From contig NZ_JADEWN010000048.1 of the NCBI RefSeq assembly GCF_015207655.1, forward strand, positions 1 to 48,482: a DNA stretch of 48,482 nt. The letters are read 5' to 3'. Each line of letters begins with the position of its first letter. Position 1 is the stretch's first letter. A model generated the notes under the pieces. The model made no database searches. It had not been told where the DNA came from and was given only the letters and a program-made list of their open reading frames with translations. The DNA comes from Gloeocapsopsis crepidinum LEGE 06123. GTDB lineage: Bacteria; Cyanobacteriota; Cyanobacteriia; Cyanobacteriales; Chroococcidiopsidaceae. Below are positions 26,682 to 35,773 of this stretch, in pieces. Position numbers and translations under genes: made by a program.

Positions 26682-28064
26682 ATGCCGTTTGCTCCTTTCA
26701 AAACCTTACGAAGCATTAAGCAGGATTCATTCCATCGCGCCCCCCATCGAGTTGGTCAGTGGTTTAAGTGGTTAGCGCCTGGGCTATTTGTCAAACGCTG
26801 GTTACTTTTAAGCGCTGGTGGAGTGTTGTTAGTTGGCTTGGGTTTGGCAATTTGGGTCAAACTGACGCCTATTTTTTATGCATTGCAGTTAGCACAGGAC
26901 ATTGTAGGCACGATCGCTAATGTTGTTCCTAATTATATTAGCGGTCCGTTGGTGTTGCTCATCGGAGCTTTATTGATCTTCTGGGGACAAACCCGCACAG
27001 TAGGTTCGATTACTGAAGTACTAAGACCAGAAGGTGGCGATGAAGAACTCATCGATGTATTGTTAACACACCGCCGCTTGCATCGCGGACCAAAAATTGT
27101 CGCAATTGGTGGCGGGACGGGATTATCAACGCTACTGCGGGGACTCAAGGCATACAGTGCAAATATTACTGCGATTGTGACTGTAGCTGATGATGGTGGT
27201 TCTTCAGGAAGGTTGCGGCGTGAAATTGGGGTTCTTCCCCCAGGAGATATTCGTAACTGTTTAGCTGCCCTTGCTTCCGAGGAAAAACTTTTGACAGAAC
27301 TGTTTCAATACCGCTTTCGGGCTGGTGATGGTTTAGTTGGTCATAGTTTTGGCAATTTATTCCTCACCGCAATGAGTGAAATTACTGGAGATTTAGAACA
27401 GGGAATCGCAGCAAGTTCTCAAGTACTTGCTATTCGCGGACAAGTTTTTCCTGCAACGCTGAGTGATGTGCGTTTATGGGCAGAATTAGCAGATGGTCGT
27501 CGCATTGAAGGTGAATCTAATATTACCAAAGCAGGGGGCTGTATTCTCAAAATTGGCTGTACTCCCGCCGAACCGCCAGCATTACCTAAAGCACTCCAAG
27601 CGATTCATGAAGCTGACTATATTATTATTGGTCCTGGAAGTCTTTATACAAGCGTCATTCCTAATTTATTAGTACCAGAAATTGCGCAGGCGATCGCGGC
27701 ACGCTGTAAAGGAGGAAAAACACCTGTTCCTTGTATTTATGTGTGCAACGTGATGACTCAACCAGGAGAAACACAAGGCTATACAGTCTCCGATCATATT
27801 CGCGCGATTGATGCTGCGTGTGGACAAAAACTGTTTAGCGCAGTCTTAGTTCATAGAAGAACTCCCTCAGAAAAAAGCCTTTTACGCTACGCACAAGAAA
27901 ACTCTCATCCTGTATTTCTAGATCGCGATGTTGTCGCCCGCTTAGGAAGGCGAATTGTTTTAGCAAATGTGATGGACGAGGATGAAGAAACAGGACTGGT
28001 GCGACATAATCCCCAAGCATTAGCACGAGTATTACTACGATGGTATGGTCGCGCTCATAGATAA
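26682..28064 (+). CDS. yvcK: YvcK-type gluconeogenesis factor
   Basis: 460 residues. Two N-terminal membrane helices (about 38-60 and 85-105) precede a CofD/YvcK domain: [60 protein letters not shown], and [16 protein letters not shown] with [11 protein letters not shown]. subtilis YvcK binds UDP-GlcNAc and is needed for growth on gluconeogenic carbon and for cell-wall integrity. The membrane extension is typical of cyanobacterial members, to my knowledge. Single gene, followed after 145 bp by tsaE. Confidence 0.92.
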   Translation: MPFAPFKTLRSIKQDSFHRAPHRVGQWFKWLAPGLFVKRWLLLSAGGVLLVGLGLAIWVKLTPIFYALQLAQDIVGTIANVVPNYISGPLVLLIGALLIFWGQTRTVGSITEVLRPEGGDEELIDVLLTHRRLHRGPKIVAIGGGTGLSTLLRGLKAYSANITAIVTVADDGGSSGRLRREIGVLPPGDIRNCLAALASEEKLLTELFQYRFRAGDGLVGHSFGNLFLTAMSEITGDLEQGIAASSQVLAIRGQVFPATLSDVRLWAELADGRRIEGESNITKAGGCILKIGCTPAEPPALPKALQAIHEADYIIIGPGSLYTSVIPNLLVPEIAQAIAARCKGGKTPVPCIYVCNVMTQPGETQGYTVSDHIRAIDAACGQKLFSAVLVHRRTPSEKSLLRYAQENSHPVFLDRDVVARLGRRIVLANVMDEDEETGLVRHNPQALARVLLRWYGRAHR

Positions 28065-28209
28065 GCTTCTAATTGGCTTGCACAAGTATTATTAGATATG
28101 ACCTCTAACCTTGCACTATGGAGTTTTATATCTACCAGCTCTTTTATAATAATTATCAAATTTAATATTGGTTATTTTTATAATATCTACCGAGGTTACG
28201 CGCTAACTT

Positions 28210-28680
28210 ATGATAGTTGATTATTTTAATTTTATCCTTACAGATACAGAAGCTACAACACATTTAGGTAGTTTATTAGGGCAATATTTAAAGGCTGGAA
28301 TTGTAATTTTATTAGAAGGCAATTTAGGTACTGGCAAAACAACTTTAGTTCAAGGTATTGGTAAAGGATTAGGAATTACCGAATCAATTGTTAGCCCTAC
28401 TTTTACTTTAATTAATGAGTACACAGAAGGACGCTTACCACTTTATCACCTAGATTTGTATCGTCTAGAACCTGAAGAAGTTGCTGCATTGCACCCAGAA
28501 GTTTACTGGGAAGGTATTGATGTGGATTCGGGCATCACGGCGATTGAATGGGCAGAACGCTTGCCTTACTTACCACAAAGTTATATCAGCATCCGTCTCA
28601 GTCATCATAATCTTCATGGTCGTCAAGTAGAATTGTCTGCTGTTGGCGTTCAACTCAACTTCTTGGATTTAACTAAATGA
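28210..28680 (+). CDS. tsaE: tRNA threonylcarbamoyladenosine biosynthesis ATPase TsaE
   Basis: 156 residues. Walker A GNLGTGKTT (37-45), then SPTFTLINEY and the conserved YHLDLYRLE, ending with GITAIEWAERL. TsaE is the ATPase that resets the TsaBD complex in t6A37 formation. TsaB, C and D are not in the window. Length usual. The start ATG has no strong ribosome site. Confidence 0.94.
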   Translation: MIVDYFNFILTDTEATTHLGSLLGQYLKAGIVILLEGNLGTGKTTLVQGIGKGLGITESIVSPTFTLINEYTEGRLPLYHLDLYRLEPEEVAALHPEVYWEGIDVDSGITAIEWAERLPYLPQSYISIRLSHHNLHGRQVELSAVGVQLNFLDLTK

Positions 28681-29029
28681 AGATACATTTTTATTGCTGT
28701 AGTAGAGCGATCGCCTTTTTAATCTCATACTAATATTATTTATCACTTTTGATAGATGCAAATATTTTATTTTAAATTTATTAGCTATTCGCTCAATATT
28801 ATCTAAAAACTGTTTTTGTAAAGTTCTATTTAGTTCGTTGATTTTACCTTTTAAAATGGCTTACAAGAGATATATAGGTAGAAATTATATTTCTATCTTT
28901 TATATGTACGGTTTATTAACTTGCATAAGACTTTTAGTAAGTTTGGCATTAATCCAGGAAGTATAAATGCTATGTTCTGTGGTCTATTTATGCTCATGAA
29001 CAACAATTATACTATCCGGAGTAATCCAT

Positions 29030-29105
29030 CTTAACTCAATTAAGAGAAGTTAAGAGATAAATGCTGACATAATCTTAACTTTAAGGTACTAGTCTACTAG
29101 TTAAG
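29030..29105. promoter_or_regulatory. alternating CTTAACT heptamers, candidate operator array
   Basis: CTTAACT at 29030-29036 and 29074-29080, and its reverse complement AGTTAAG at 29048-29054 and 29099-29105: four exact copies in alternating orientation. The last one is extended into the 16-bp palindrome GTTAAGTTGACTTAAC (29100-29115). Likely protein-binding sites; the binding protein is unknown. Confidence 0.45.
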
Positions 29106-29130
29106 TTGACTTAACATAAAGGAGTTGTTA

Positions 29131-29160
29131 ATGCTACATTCACACTATATTTGCATCTAA
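29131..29160 (+). CDS. possible nine-residue leader peptide
   Basis: ATG CTA CAT ... TAA encodes MLHSHYICI. AAAGGAG is 6 nt upstream, one of the better ribosome sites in the window. It lies 330 bp before the FG-GAP gene with hairpins in between, the layout of an attenuator leader, though the peptide is not enriched for a single amino acid. A chance frame of this size is also possible. Confidence 0.25.
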   Translation: MLHSHYICI

Positions 29161-29299
29161 TAAGTTTGATTTTCTATATTCTATTAGCTGAGGTTTGGGC
29201 TTTCGAGCTTAAACCTATAAATTCTGCTAAAAGTTTGGTTATCTTAATCTAACCTTGCATTTCTAGCTCTATCTTGCCTAGAAACTAGAAACTTTATTA

Positions 29300-29412
29300 T
29301 CCCTAATTTTTTAGGGAAGGTAGATATCTGCTACCTATCTAACTTCTCTGCCTTTTTGAGATTGGCTTACTGCTATCTCTATAGCGACTCTTAGGTACAA
29401 CTTTGCTACCTA
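29300..29412 (+). promoter_or_regulatory. three hairpins in the leader of the FG-GAP gene
   Basis: TCCCTAA/TTAGGGA (29300-29317, TTTT loop), immediately followed by AGGTAG/CTACCT (29318-29336), then TAGGTA/TACCTA (29392-29412). The second and third share complementary arms, so alternative pairing (AGGTAG with a TACCTA arm) is possible, as in switch-like leaders. Not a known riboswitch class that I recognise. Confidence 0.35.
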
Positions 29413-29490
29413 GGAACACGTTGCTATTTATTAAATTCCGATTCTATTTCTAACACGACATCAATCTGCTGTCAAGTCCAGCGGAAGGGG

Positions 29491-31551
29491 GTGCATGTGC
29501 GACTTCATAAACTGCTAAAAATGCTGTTATGCTTTGGCATAGCAACACTAGTTTTCAGTCTTACAACTAAGGTTAGCCATAGTTTTACTAACCAGGTAAA
29601 TTCTACAATCAAGTTTCAGGATTCTACTGCCAATGCTGGAATTATGTCAACTAAGGATGAAACTCACGGTGTTTCTTGGTTAGATTTCAACAGTGACGGC
29701 AAGCCTGATTTATGGATTACGCCTCATGGATACAGAAGCCCAAATGAGCCTAAAGGAGCAAAATTTCCTAGTCTTTATCTCAATATGGGTGGTGGTAAAT
29801 TCAAAAATATCATTTCGCAAGTTTGGCCCCAACGTGGCGTGACTGGTGATTCGCATGGTTCAACTTGGGGTGATTTTGATAATGATGGCGATCCTGATTT
29901 ATTTGTAGTAACAGGGGCACGGGCTGGCTATGGTCAAGAAAAAAACTTTTTTCTTGTTAATAATCAAGGAAAGTTGCAAGAGCAAGCGGCGGCTTGGGGT
30001 TTAGATTTTCCTTTAGGCAGAGGTCGCGCACCGCTGTGGTTGGACTGGAATAAAGATGGACTGTTGGACGTTCTGCAGTTAAATGATATCCGACCAGATG
30101 GAAGAGCACCCAGTACCTTATTCAGACGACTTCAGAGTGCTTTTCACAATGCTAATGCAGCGGTTGGTTTACAAACAAACCACGCTTCAGACTTTGCCCA
30201 ACTTGCTGATGTGTCTGGTGATGGCAATCAGGATATAGTGATCCATAGTGCAGCCAAGTATCCACAGAAAATATACGATACTACAACACTACCTTTTCGC
30301 GATATTACTGGTAGATTACCCGCTCATCAGTTTACTTCAGACTCAGTTATTGCTGACTTCAACAACGACTCGTACCCAGATGTTTTTCTACCTAGAAATC
30401 GTTTAATTCGCGTTCCTAGCGTACATCAGACAAATGCAAATCTAGCATTGGCGAAGCTAGTAGCTTTCCAACGGGAAGTAGGAGTCAGTTTTAAGACGAG
30501 TGGAAACGTTACATTTGATTTCCGCACTTCACCTGTAGGAGAAGGACCAGTAGATATAAGTCGTCCAGAGATCTTCATTGGTTCTCAAGGAAGACAACCA
30601 GGGAAGTTAGGATTTTCGCTATCGCCACAAGATTCAACAGTTAGAGGAATGAAACCACATACTGCCGGTGTTGATGCTGGCTTATATATTGGCTACACGC
30701 CAGCTACTCAGACTTGGACAGTGCGGCTTTCTTCTCCTCGGTATAAGTTAGTTCATTTAGTCATAGAAACGGCTCAACCAATGTCTAACTTAAATCGAAT
30801 TGGTTTTGGTCAACTTAATCTATCCCAATTCGATTTACCAGATGTGTTACTTCTTTACGATCCCAAGACTAAACAATATGTTAATCGCACACAAGGATCT
30901 GGTATTGGTAATCCACTGTTAGCACACTCTGTTGTTGCTGGAGATTTTGATAACGATATGGATGTTGATTTGTACGTCTTACGGGGTTATGAATCTTACA
31001 GCTTACCAAGTGTTCTGTATGAAAATCTAGGTAATGGAACTTTTAGAGTCGTTCCTAATGGAGGTGGTGCTGCAGGGCGTCATCCAGGATTTCATGTTGT
31101 TACTCAAATGACAAAAACTATCTTTGGTCCATGTGTTGCAGTAGCAGATTATGACGTTGATGGTTTTTTGGATTTGTTTATGGGTAGTACTGTATTAAGA
31201 GCTACACAGAAAACTTATACAGGAACTCCACATCAACTCTTCCGTAACCTTGGCAATAAAAACCATTGGGTGGAAATTGATTTACAAGGGATAGCATCTA
31301 ATCGCGATGGCATTGGTACTAGAGTGTTACTAACAGCAGGCGGTGTCACTCAAGTGCGAGAACAGGGAGGAGGAATGCACTTGTATGGTCAAGATCATCA
31401 ACGCGTTCATTTTGGGCTAAAAAACAATACCCTCATTGACCGAATTGAAGTTTATTGGCCTTCAGGAGTTGTTCAAAGAATGTACAATCTCCCTGTTGAT
31501 CGCGTTATGAAGATTGTTGAAGGTAATGGCATGTTGAGACGCAGTGGATAA
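29491..31551 (+). CDS. secreted FG-GAP/UnbV (CRTAC1-like) protein
   Basis: 686 residues with an N-terminal signal (MLLCFGIATLVFSLTTKVSH region). Seven FG-GAP calcium loops of the DxDxDG kind are readable: DFNSDGKPD, DFDNDGDPD, DWNKDGLLD, DVSGDGNQD, DFNNDSYPD, DFDNDMDVD and DYDVDGFLD, consistent with a beta-propeller. The C-terminus is an ASPIC/UnbV domain (GIGTRVLLTAGG, HFGLKNNTLIDRIEVYWPSG). A likely extracellular or outer-surface protein; its ligand is unknown. The start is GTG at 29491, or the GTG at 29497, which is better spaced from GGAAGG. Preceded by an unusually structured leader. Confidence 0.85.
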   Translation: MHVRLHKLLKMLLCFGIATLVFSLTTKVSHSFTNQVNSTIKFQDSTANAGIMSTKDETHGVSWLDFNSDGKPDLWITPHGYRSPNEPKGAKFPSLYLNMGGGKFKNIISQVWPQRGVTGDSHGSTWGDFDNDGDPDLFVVTGARAGYGQEKNFFLVNNQGKLQEQAAAWGLDFPLGRGRAPLWLDWNKDGLLDVLQLNDIRPDGRAPSTLFRRLQSAFHNANAAVGLQTNHASDFAQLADVSGDGNQDIVIHSAAKYPQKIYDTTTLPFRDITGRLPAHQFTSDSVIADFNNDSYPDVFLPRNRLIRVPSVHQTNANLALAKLVAFQREVGVSFKTSGNVTFDFRTSPVGEGPVDISRPEIFIGSQGRQPGKLGFSLSPQDSTVRGMKPHTAGVDAGLYIGYTPATQTWTVRLSSPRYKLVHLVIETAQPMSNLNRIGFGQLNLSQFDLPDVLLLYDPKTKQYVNRTQGSGIGNPLLAHSVVAGDFDNDMDVDLYVLRGYESYSLPSVLYENLGNGTFRVVPNGGGAAGRHPGFHVVTQMTKTIFGPCVAVADYDVDGFLDLFMGSTVLRATQKTYTGTPHQLFRNLGNKNHWVEIDLQGIASNRDGIGTRVLLTAGGVTQVREQGGGMHLYGQDHQRVHFGLKNNTLIDRIEVYWPSGVVQRMYNLPVDRVMKIVEGNGMLRRSG

Positions 31552-31584
31552 TCTTAATCGAGTTTTGATTAGAAGCGGTTAGGG

Positions 31585-31676
31585 AGTTTTGAATGCGTGA
31601 GTTTTGAATTAAAAGAATTTTCTTAACTCAATACTTCACTACTCAAAACTCATAACTTTCTTAAACTCATCACTCT
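31585..31676. repeat. dispersed GAGTTTTGAA/TTCAAAACTC repeat
   Basis: TGAGTTTTGA (31598-31607) and TCAAAACTCA (31643-31652) form a perfect 10-bp inverted repeat between two convergent genes. Related sequence appears at 37230-37362 and 45293-45395. It may serve as a bidirectional terminator. Confidence 0.6.
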
Positions 31677-33011
31677 CTATTGGCGAGCATCAAACCGCAA
31701 TGCTTCGCCTTTAACGTTTGTATCAAGCTTGCCTTTGTTGTATGCAATCTGACCGCCAACAATTGTCGTTACAGCCCATCCTGTAAGTTCCCACCCTTCA
31801 AAAGGACTCCAGCGACACTTGGTTTGTAACTCTTCGCGCAAAACGGGGTGATAAGTGTTGAGATCGACTAAGACAAGATCCGCATCATAACCAGCAGCGA
31901 TCGCACCTTTATTTGGGATACGGTAAGCCTTAGCAACTGCAGTAGACATCCAATGTGAAACTTGCGCTACTGTACAACGCCCTTGCATAGCTTGCGTCAG
32001 CATTAACGCTAACGATGTTTCTACTCCTGGCATTCCTGAAGGTGTATTCGGATACTCTTGCGCTTTTTCTTCTAGAGTATGCGGTGCATGATCGGTCGCA
32101 ATAAAATCAATCACACCATCAAGTAAAGCTTGCCACAATACTTCGTTGTCATGGGGCGATCGCAGTGGTGGATTCATCTGTGCCAAAGTACCAATCTGGG
32201 CATAAGCATCAGTATTCAACAATAAGTGCTGTGGCGTGACTTCTGCTGTTACCCAACTTGGTTTGTCCTGACGCAACAATTCGGCTTCGTCACCGGTTGA
32301 CATATGCAAAATATGTAATCGTCGCTGATATTTTTTAGACAGTTTTAACGCAAGTTGTGTCGCATTTAAAGCTGCTGTAACATCTTGAATTTGTGAATGA
32401 ATTGCTGGATCTTTAATTCCAGCAAACTCTTGTCTTCTTTGATTAATTCGGGCTTGATCTTCTGCATGAACTGCAATTAAGCGATCGCCTTGCGCAAAAA
32501 TTTTCTCTAGGGCAGCTTCTTTATCGACTAATAATTGACCGTGCATCGAACCCATAAAAATTTTAATTCCTGGAGTAGGATTTACTGCGAGTAAATCAGG
32601 TGTATTGTCTCCAGTAGCTCCGATAAAAAAGCCGTAATTTACCAAGCACTTTTGCTTTGCCCGTTGGAGTTTATCATCCAAAGCTTGCTGATTGGTAGTT
32701 AATGGGCGAGTGTTAGGCATTTCTAGAAAGGAAGTGACGCCGCCTCTCGCACACGCGCAGCTTGCAGTAAATAAATCTTCTTTGTGTTCTAAGCCTGGTT
32801 CGCGAAAATGGACTTGAGGATCGATAACACCTGGCAACAAAGTTAAACCTGATGCGTCTATTTCAGTAAAATCTGTTGCATCCTCTGGTGGTCTAATTCC
32901 TGGTGCGACTTGCGCAATTTGGCGATCGCGTATCAGCACATCCCCACTCAAAAAGTCACCATTAGGTAAAAGAATTTGGGCGTGGCGGATTAAAAGATTT
33001 GTAGATGACAT
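31677..33011 (-). CDS. pyrC: dihydroorotase
   Basis: Third step of pyrimidine synthesis (carbamoyl aspartate to dihydroorotate). About 444 residues from the ATG at 33011; a longer frame to 33098 has no family sequence. Metal site DPQVHFREPG (D64, Q66, H68), the lysine in GIKIFMGSM, AVHAED, LHILHMSTG and the catalytic acid in ATDHAPHT are present. The Q in place of the first His is shared by a recognised class of bacterial enzymes. Start chosen because family similarity begins there. Convergent with the FG-GAP gene. Confidence 0.92.
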   Translation of the reverse strand: MSSTNLLIRHAQILLPNGDFLSGDVLIRDRQIAQVAPGIRPPEDATDFTEIDASGLTLLPGVIDPQVHFREPGLEHKEDLFTASCACARGGVTSFLEMPNTRPLTTNQQALDDKLQRAKQKCLVNYGFFIGATGDNTPDLLAVNPTPGIKIFMGSMHGQLLVDKEAALEKIFAQGDRLIAVHAEDQARINQRRQEFAGIKDPAIHSQIQDVTAALNATQLALKLSKKYQRRLHILHMSTGDEAELLRQDKPSWVTAEVTPQHLLLNTDAYAQIGTLAQMNPPLRSPHDNEVLWQALLDGVIDFIATDHAPHTLEEKAQEYPNTPSGMPGVETSLALMLTQAMQGRCTVAQVSHWMSTAVAKAYRIPNKGAIAAGYDADLVLVDLNTYHPVLREELQTKCRWSPFEGWELTGWAVTTIVGGQIAYNKGKLDTNVKGEALRFDARQ

Positions 33012-33450
33012 GACAATGCAGAAGGAATGGAGTTTAGTGTGATAGGTGACTATACTTTGAAAATAGCAGAACTTACATAAAAACTGACCAAATAGCACAT
33101 ATATAGCAGAGGTCAGGGATCAATGGTCAGAGTCAAAAGATAGTTAGAGCAGCAAAGATTAGATTGCCCGCAAACTTACAAGACAATAATTATAAGCTTT
33201 TAAGTAATGTCCTAACCACATTAACCATCGCTACACAAGTTGTTTGGGCGCTCCTTCGTGACTATCTTCTTCTACAGTAAAACCACACAACTATCATGTT
33301 TTTCGTTCAAATCCTAAAAATTCAACAAAACTTTTCAGGATACCAGTGTTACATTAATGTAAGCTTTTTCTAGTTAGAATTAATAAATCAAAGTATTTTC
33401 GCTCGTTAGATTAGTTATTAACATCTTTCCGTTGTTTTAATTAAAGCTCT
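33012..33450. other. divergent region between pyrC and lepB
   Basis: 440 bp without a gene. It contains the 14-bp palindrome TTACATTAATGTAA (33349-33362), 90 bp before lepB, a possible operator. No other clear element. Confidence 0.45.
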
Positions 33451-34029
33451 ATGTCTCGTGTGCCAGATCAAGCATCGAATAAAAATTCGCGACAAGAAAA
33501 CGAAGGTTCTTGGATCGGTGAACTAGGAAGAACAATCTTTTTGAGTATTATTCTTGCGTTAGGAATTCGTACCTTTGTAGCTGAAGCGCGTTGGATACCT
33601 TCTGAATCGATGCTACCAACGCTACAAAAGTATGACAAGTTGATTGTCGATAAATTGAGTTATCGCTTCACGAACCCACAACGAGGAGATATTGTCGTAT
33701 TTTCTCCCACTGAAGGGATTATTCAAGAAAATCCGAATCTCAAAGATGCTTTTATCAAAAGAATTGTAGGGCTTCCAGGAGATAAGGTAGAAGTTAGAGG
33801 TGGACGAGTTTACATTGACGACCAGCCGTTACGAGAGAACTACATTGAAGCTCCTCCTCAGTACTTGTATGGACCTGTGTTCGTACCAGAAGACTCTTAC
33901 TTAGTCCTGGGTGATAACCGAAACAATAGTTATGATAGCCATTTTTGGGGCTTTGTCCCGCGCGAAAACATCATAGGACGTGCAGTAGTCCGCTTTTGGC
34001 CTCCTAATCGAGTAGGGGAATTAAACTGA
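33451..34029 (+). CDS. lepB: signal peptidase I
   Basis: Removes signal peptides from exported proteins. 192 residues, one N-terminal membrane anchor (TIFLSIILALGIRTFV, 28-43). Catalytic S53 in PSESMLPTL and K103 in FIKRIVGLPGD form the Ser-Lys dyad; LGDNRNNSYDSH and GRAVVRFWP are the C-terminal motifs. Length and anchor are standard for cyanobacterial LepB. ATG start, no strong ribosome site. Confidence 0.96.
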   Translation: MSRVPDQASNKNSRQENEGSWIGELGRTIFLSIILALGIRTFVAEARWIPSESMLPTLQKYDKLIVDKLSYRFTNPQRGDIVVFSPTEGIIQENPNLKDAFIKRIVGLPGDKVEVRGGRVYIDDQPLRENYIEAPPQYLYGPVFVPEDSYLVLGDNRNNSYDSHFWGFVPRENIIGRAVVRFWPPNRVGELN

Positions 34030-34162
34030 GAAACTATCAATGTCTTTTAGATACTTGGCAATACAACTGCTGATCTTAAGACCCGCTCCTTGGTTATATC
34101 TGACTAATGTGAGTAGATTGGCTACGATAGCTAAGTTCGGGCAACGGCGATCGCTCTACTAG

Positions 34163-34423
34163 TTTGAGGGTGAATCTGGGCGCTTTCCAGAATTTGCTCA
34201 ACTCTTTATTCGCAAGCTAGAAAAACCAGGAATTGAAGCAGTTAGTCAATACTTAGACTCGCAACCTCAACTTAAACTAGCAGATCCAGAAGTTGCTGCT
34301 CGAATCTTTGTGGGAACACTCGTTCATTTCGTCCTTATTCAAAAAGTCCTGCATGGTCAAGATCTTTTACCGATGGAACGCGATCGCTTAATTAATGGAG
34401 TGCTTGACCTGATTTGCCGTTAA
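34163..34423 (+). pseudogene. TetR-family regulator C-terminal fragment
   Basis: After a stop at 34160-34162 the frame reads EGESGRFPEFAQLFIRKLEK and continues through PEVAARIFVGTLVHFVL to a TAA at 34421-34423. This is the ligand-domain half of a TetR/AcrR repressor (about 86 residues). The DNA-binding HTH is missing and no start codon with a ribosome site is available. The upstream 130 bp show no HTH remnant. It is therefore a truncated, non-binding remnant. Confidence 0.6.
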
Positions 34424-34445
34424 ACTGCTTAGTTCAATCTCACAG

Positions 34446-35723
34446 CTAACTATAAAAGTCTTCTTGTGACAACCAAGTTTGGACAACACGACCAGTTAAT
34501 GTTTGTCCCAACCAAGGGGTATTAGTAGAAAGCGATTTTAGTGTTTGTGGCTCTACCGCCCACTTCTGCTGAGGATCGAAAAGAATCATTTCTGCAGCGG
34601 TGTTAGGAGAAATAGTACTAGGTCTTTGTTGTAAACAATGAGTCGGATAAGTGCTGAGACTGCGCCATAATTCAACTGCTGACCATTCACTCGTTTCTAC
34701 AAGATTTTGCCACAGCAAAGGTAAGGCTAACTCTAGACCAATTGCGCCAGGAGGAGCTTCAGCAAAAGCAACGGTTTTTTCTTCGTAGGTATAAGGAGTA
34801 TGATCGATAGCGATCGCATCTATAGTTCCTGAACGTACCCCCTGACGTAGTGCCTGAACATCGACAGTATTGCCCAAAGGTGGTTCTAATCGCAGATGCG
34901 GATTGTAACTTTTTATCGCTTGAGTATCGCGGAGCAAGTGCATCCAAGTCGTACTTGCAGTAATTGGTAAACCTCGTGCTTTTGCCGCCTGAATTAATTC
35001 GACACTGCGTGCAGTCGAAACCCGCATAATATGTACCGGAGTACCAATCGCAGCGACAACTTCCAGAATAGCAACCAATGCAGCAGTTTCAGCGATCGCC
35101 GGATTTCCTGGCAATCCAAAGCGAACTGATTGAGTACCTTCGCGCATCACACCATTGCCTGCCAAGTGCGAATCACACGCCCAAAGCGCAACAGACTTGT
35201 TGATTGGTTTAATGTATTCCAGCAAGCGCCGTAGTAGTGCTAAATTTTCAATCGCGCGACCATCGGCAAAACCGACTACATGAGATTCGCTGGCTAACTC
35301 TGCTAATTCGGTCATTTGTTGACCTTTAACACCAAGCGTAAGTGCTGCCCAAAAATTAATCTTAACTGCGGCTGCTTTTTCTATCTGTTGTAGCCGAGTT
35401 AACACTGACAGGTTATCAATTGCAGGCATAGTATCCGGCAAAATATGCAATCGAGTAAAACCGCCAGCCGTTGCAGATGCAACTAGCGATCGCCAAGTCT
35501 CTCGTTCTTCAAAACCTGGCTCACCGGAGTGGCTATACAAATCTACCAATCCAGGTCCTAATACAAGCCCGCGACAACTACGCACCTGCGTATCTGTTGG
35601 ATAATCAGAAATATTTTCCTGTAATGCTTGAATAACACCATCAGCAACTAAAACATCAACCACCTTATCGGTATTCGATACAGGATCAATTACTCGAACT
35701 TGTTGTAGTAGTTCACTCTTCAT
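34446..35723 (-). CDS. dihydroorotase-like protein lacking metal ligands
   Basis: 425 residues, clearly of the dihydroorotase fold (GLVDLYSHSGEPGFEE; AIDHTPYTYEEK). The metal-binding HxH reads Y63-S-H65 and the substrate Arg is G67. The two later His positions read ACDSHLAG and HIMRVSTA, so at least three metal or substrate residues are lost. Catalysis is unlikely. Inactive PyrC homologues in other bacteria act as structural partners of aspartate transcarbamoylase, so a similar role is likely here; pyrB is not in the window. ATG start at 35723. Lies 50 bp after the phosphatase gene and is on the same strand. Confidence 0.85.
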   Translation of the reverse strand: MKSELLQQVRVIDPVSNTDKVVDVLVADGVIQALQENISDYPTDTQVRSCRGLVLGPGLVDLYSHSGEPGFEERETWRSLVASATAGGFTRLHILPDTMPAIDNLSVLTRLQQIEKAAAVKINFWAALTLGVKGQQMTELAELASESHVVGFADGRAIENLALLRRLLEYIKPINKSVALWACDSHLAGNGVMREGTQSVRFGLPGNPAIAETAALVAILEVVAAIGTPVHIMRVSTARSVELIQAAKARGLPITASTTWMHLLRDTQAIKSYNPHLRLEPPLGNTVDVQALRQGVRSGTIDAIAIDHTPYTYEEKTVAFAEAPPGAIGLELALPLLWQNLVETSEWSAVELWRSLSTYPTHCLQQRPSTISPNTAAEMILFDPQQKWAVEPQTLKSLSTNTPWLGQTLTGRVVQTWLSQEDFYS

Positions 35724-35773
35724 GAATTTTACTTGGATACAGATTGCTCACCTGACACCAATTACTCAGTACT

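Larger units (their letters stand above)
28681..29490. other. 810-bp leader/intergenic region with repeats and hairpins
   Basis: AT-rich and without a convincing long gene. The right half holds four alternating CTTAACT sites, a nine-codon frame with a good ribosome site, and three hairpins (separate entries). The left half (28681-28980) shows nothing beyond AT-rich sequence. Confidence 0.5.

Noticed and set aside
28670-28860. Minus-strand frame of about 60 codons rich in Lys and Asn after tsaE
   Set aside because: No start codon with a ribosome site and composition is what AT-rich DNA gives; it also overlaps the tsaE end.
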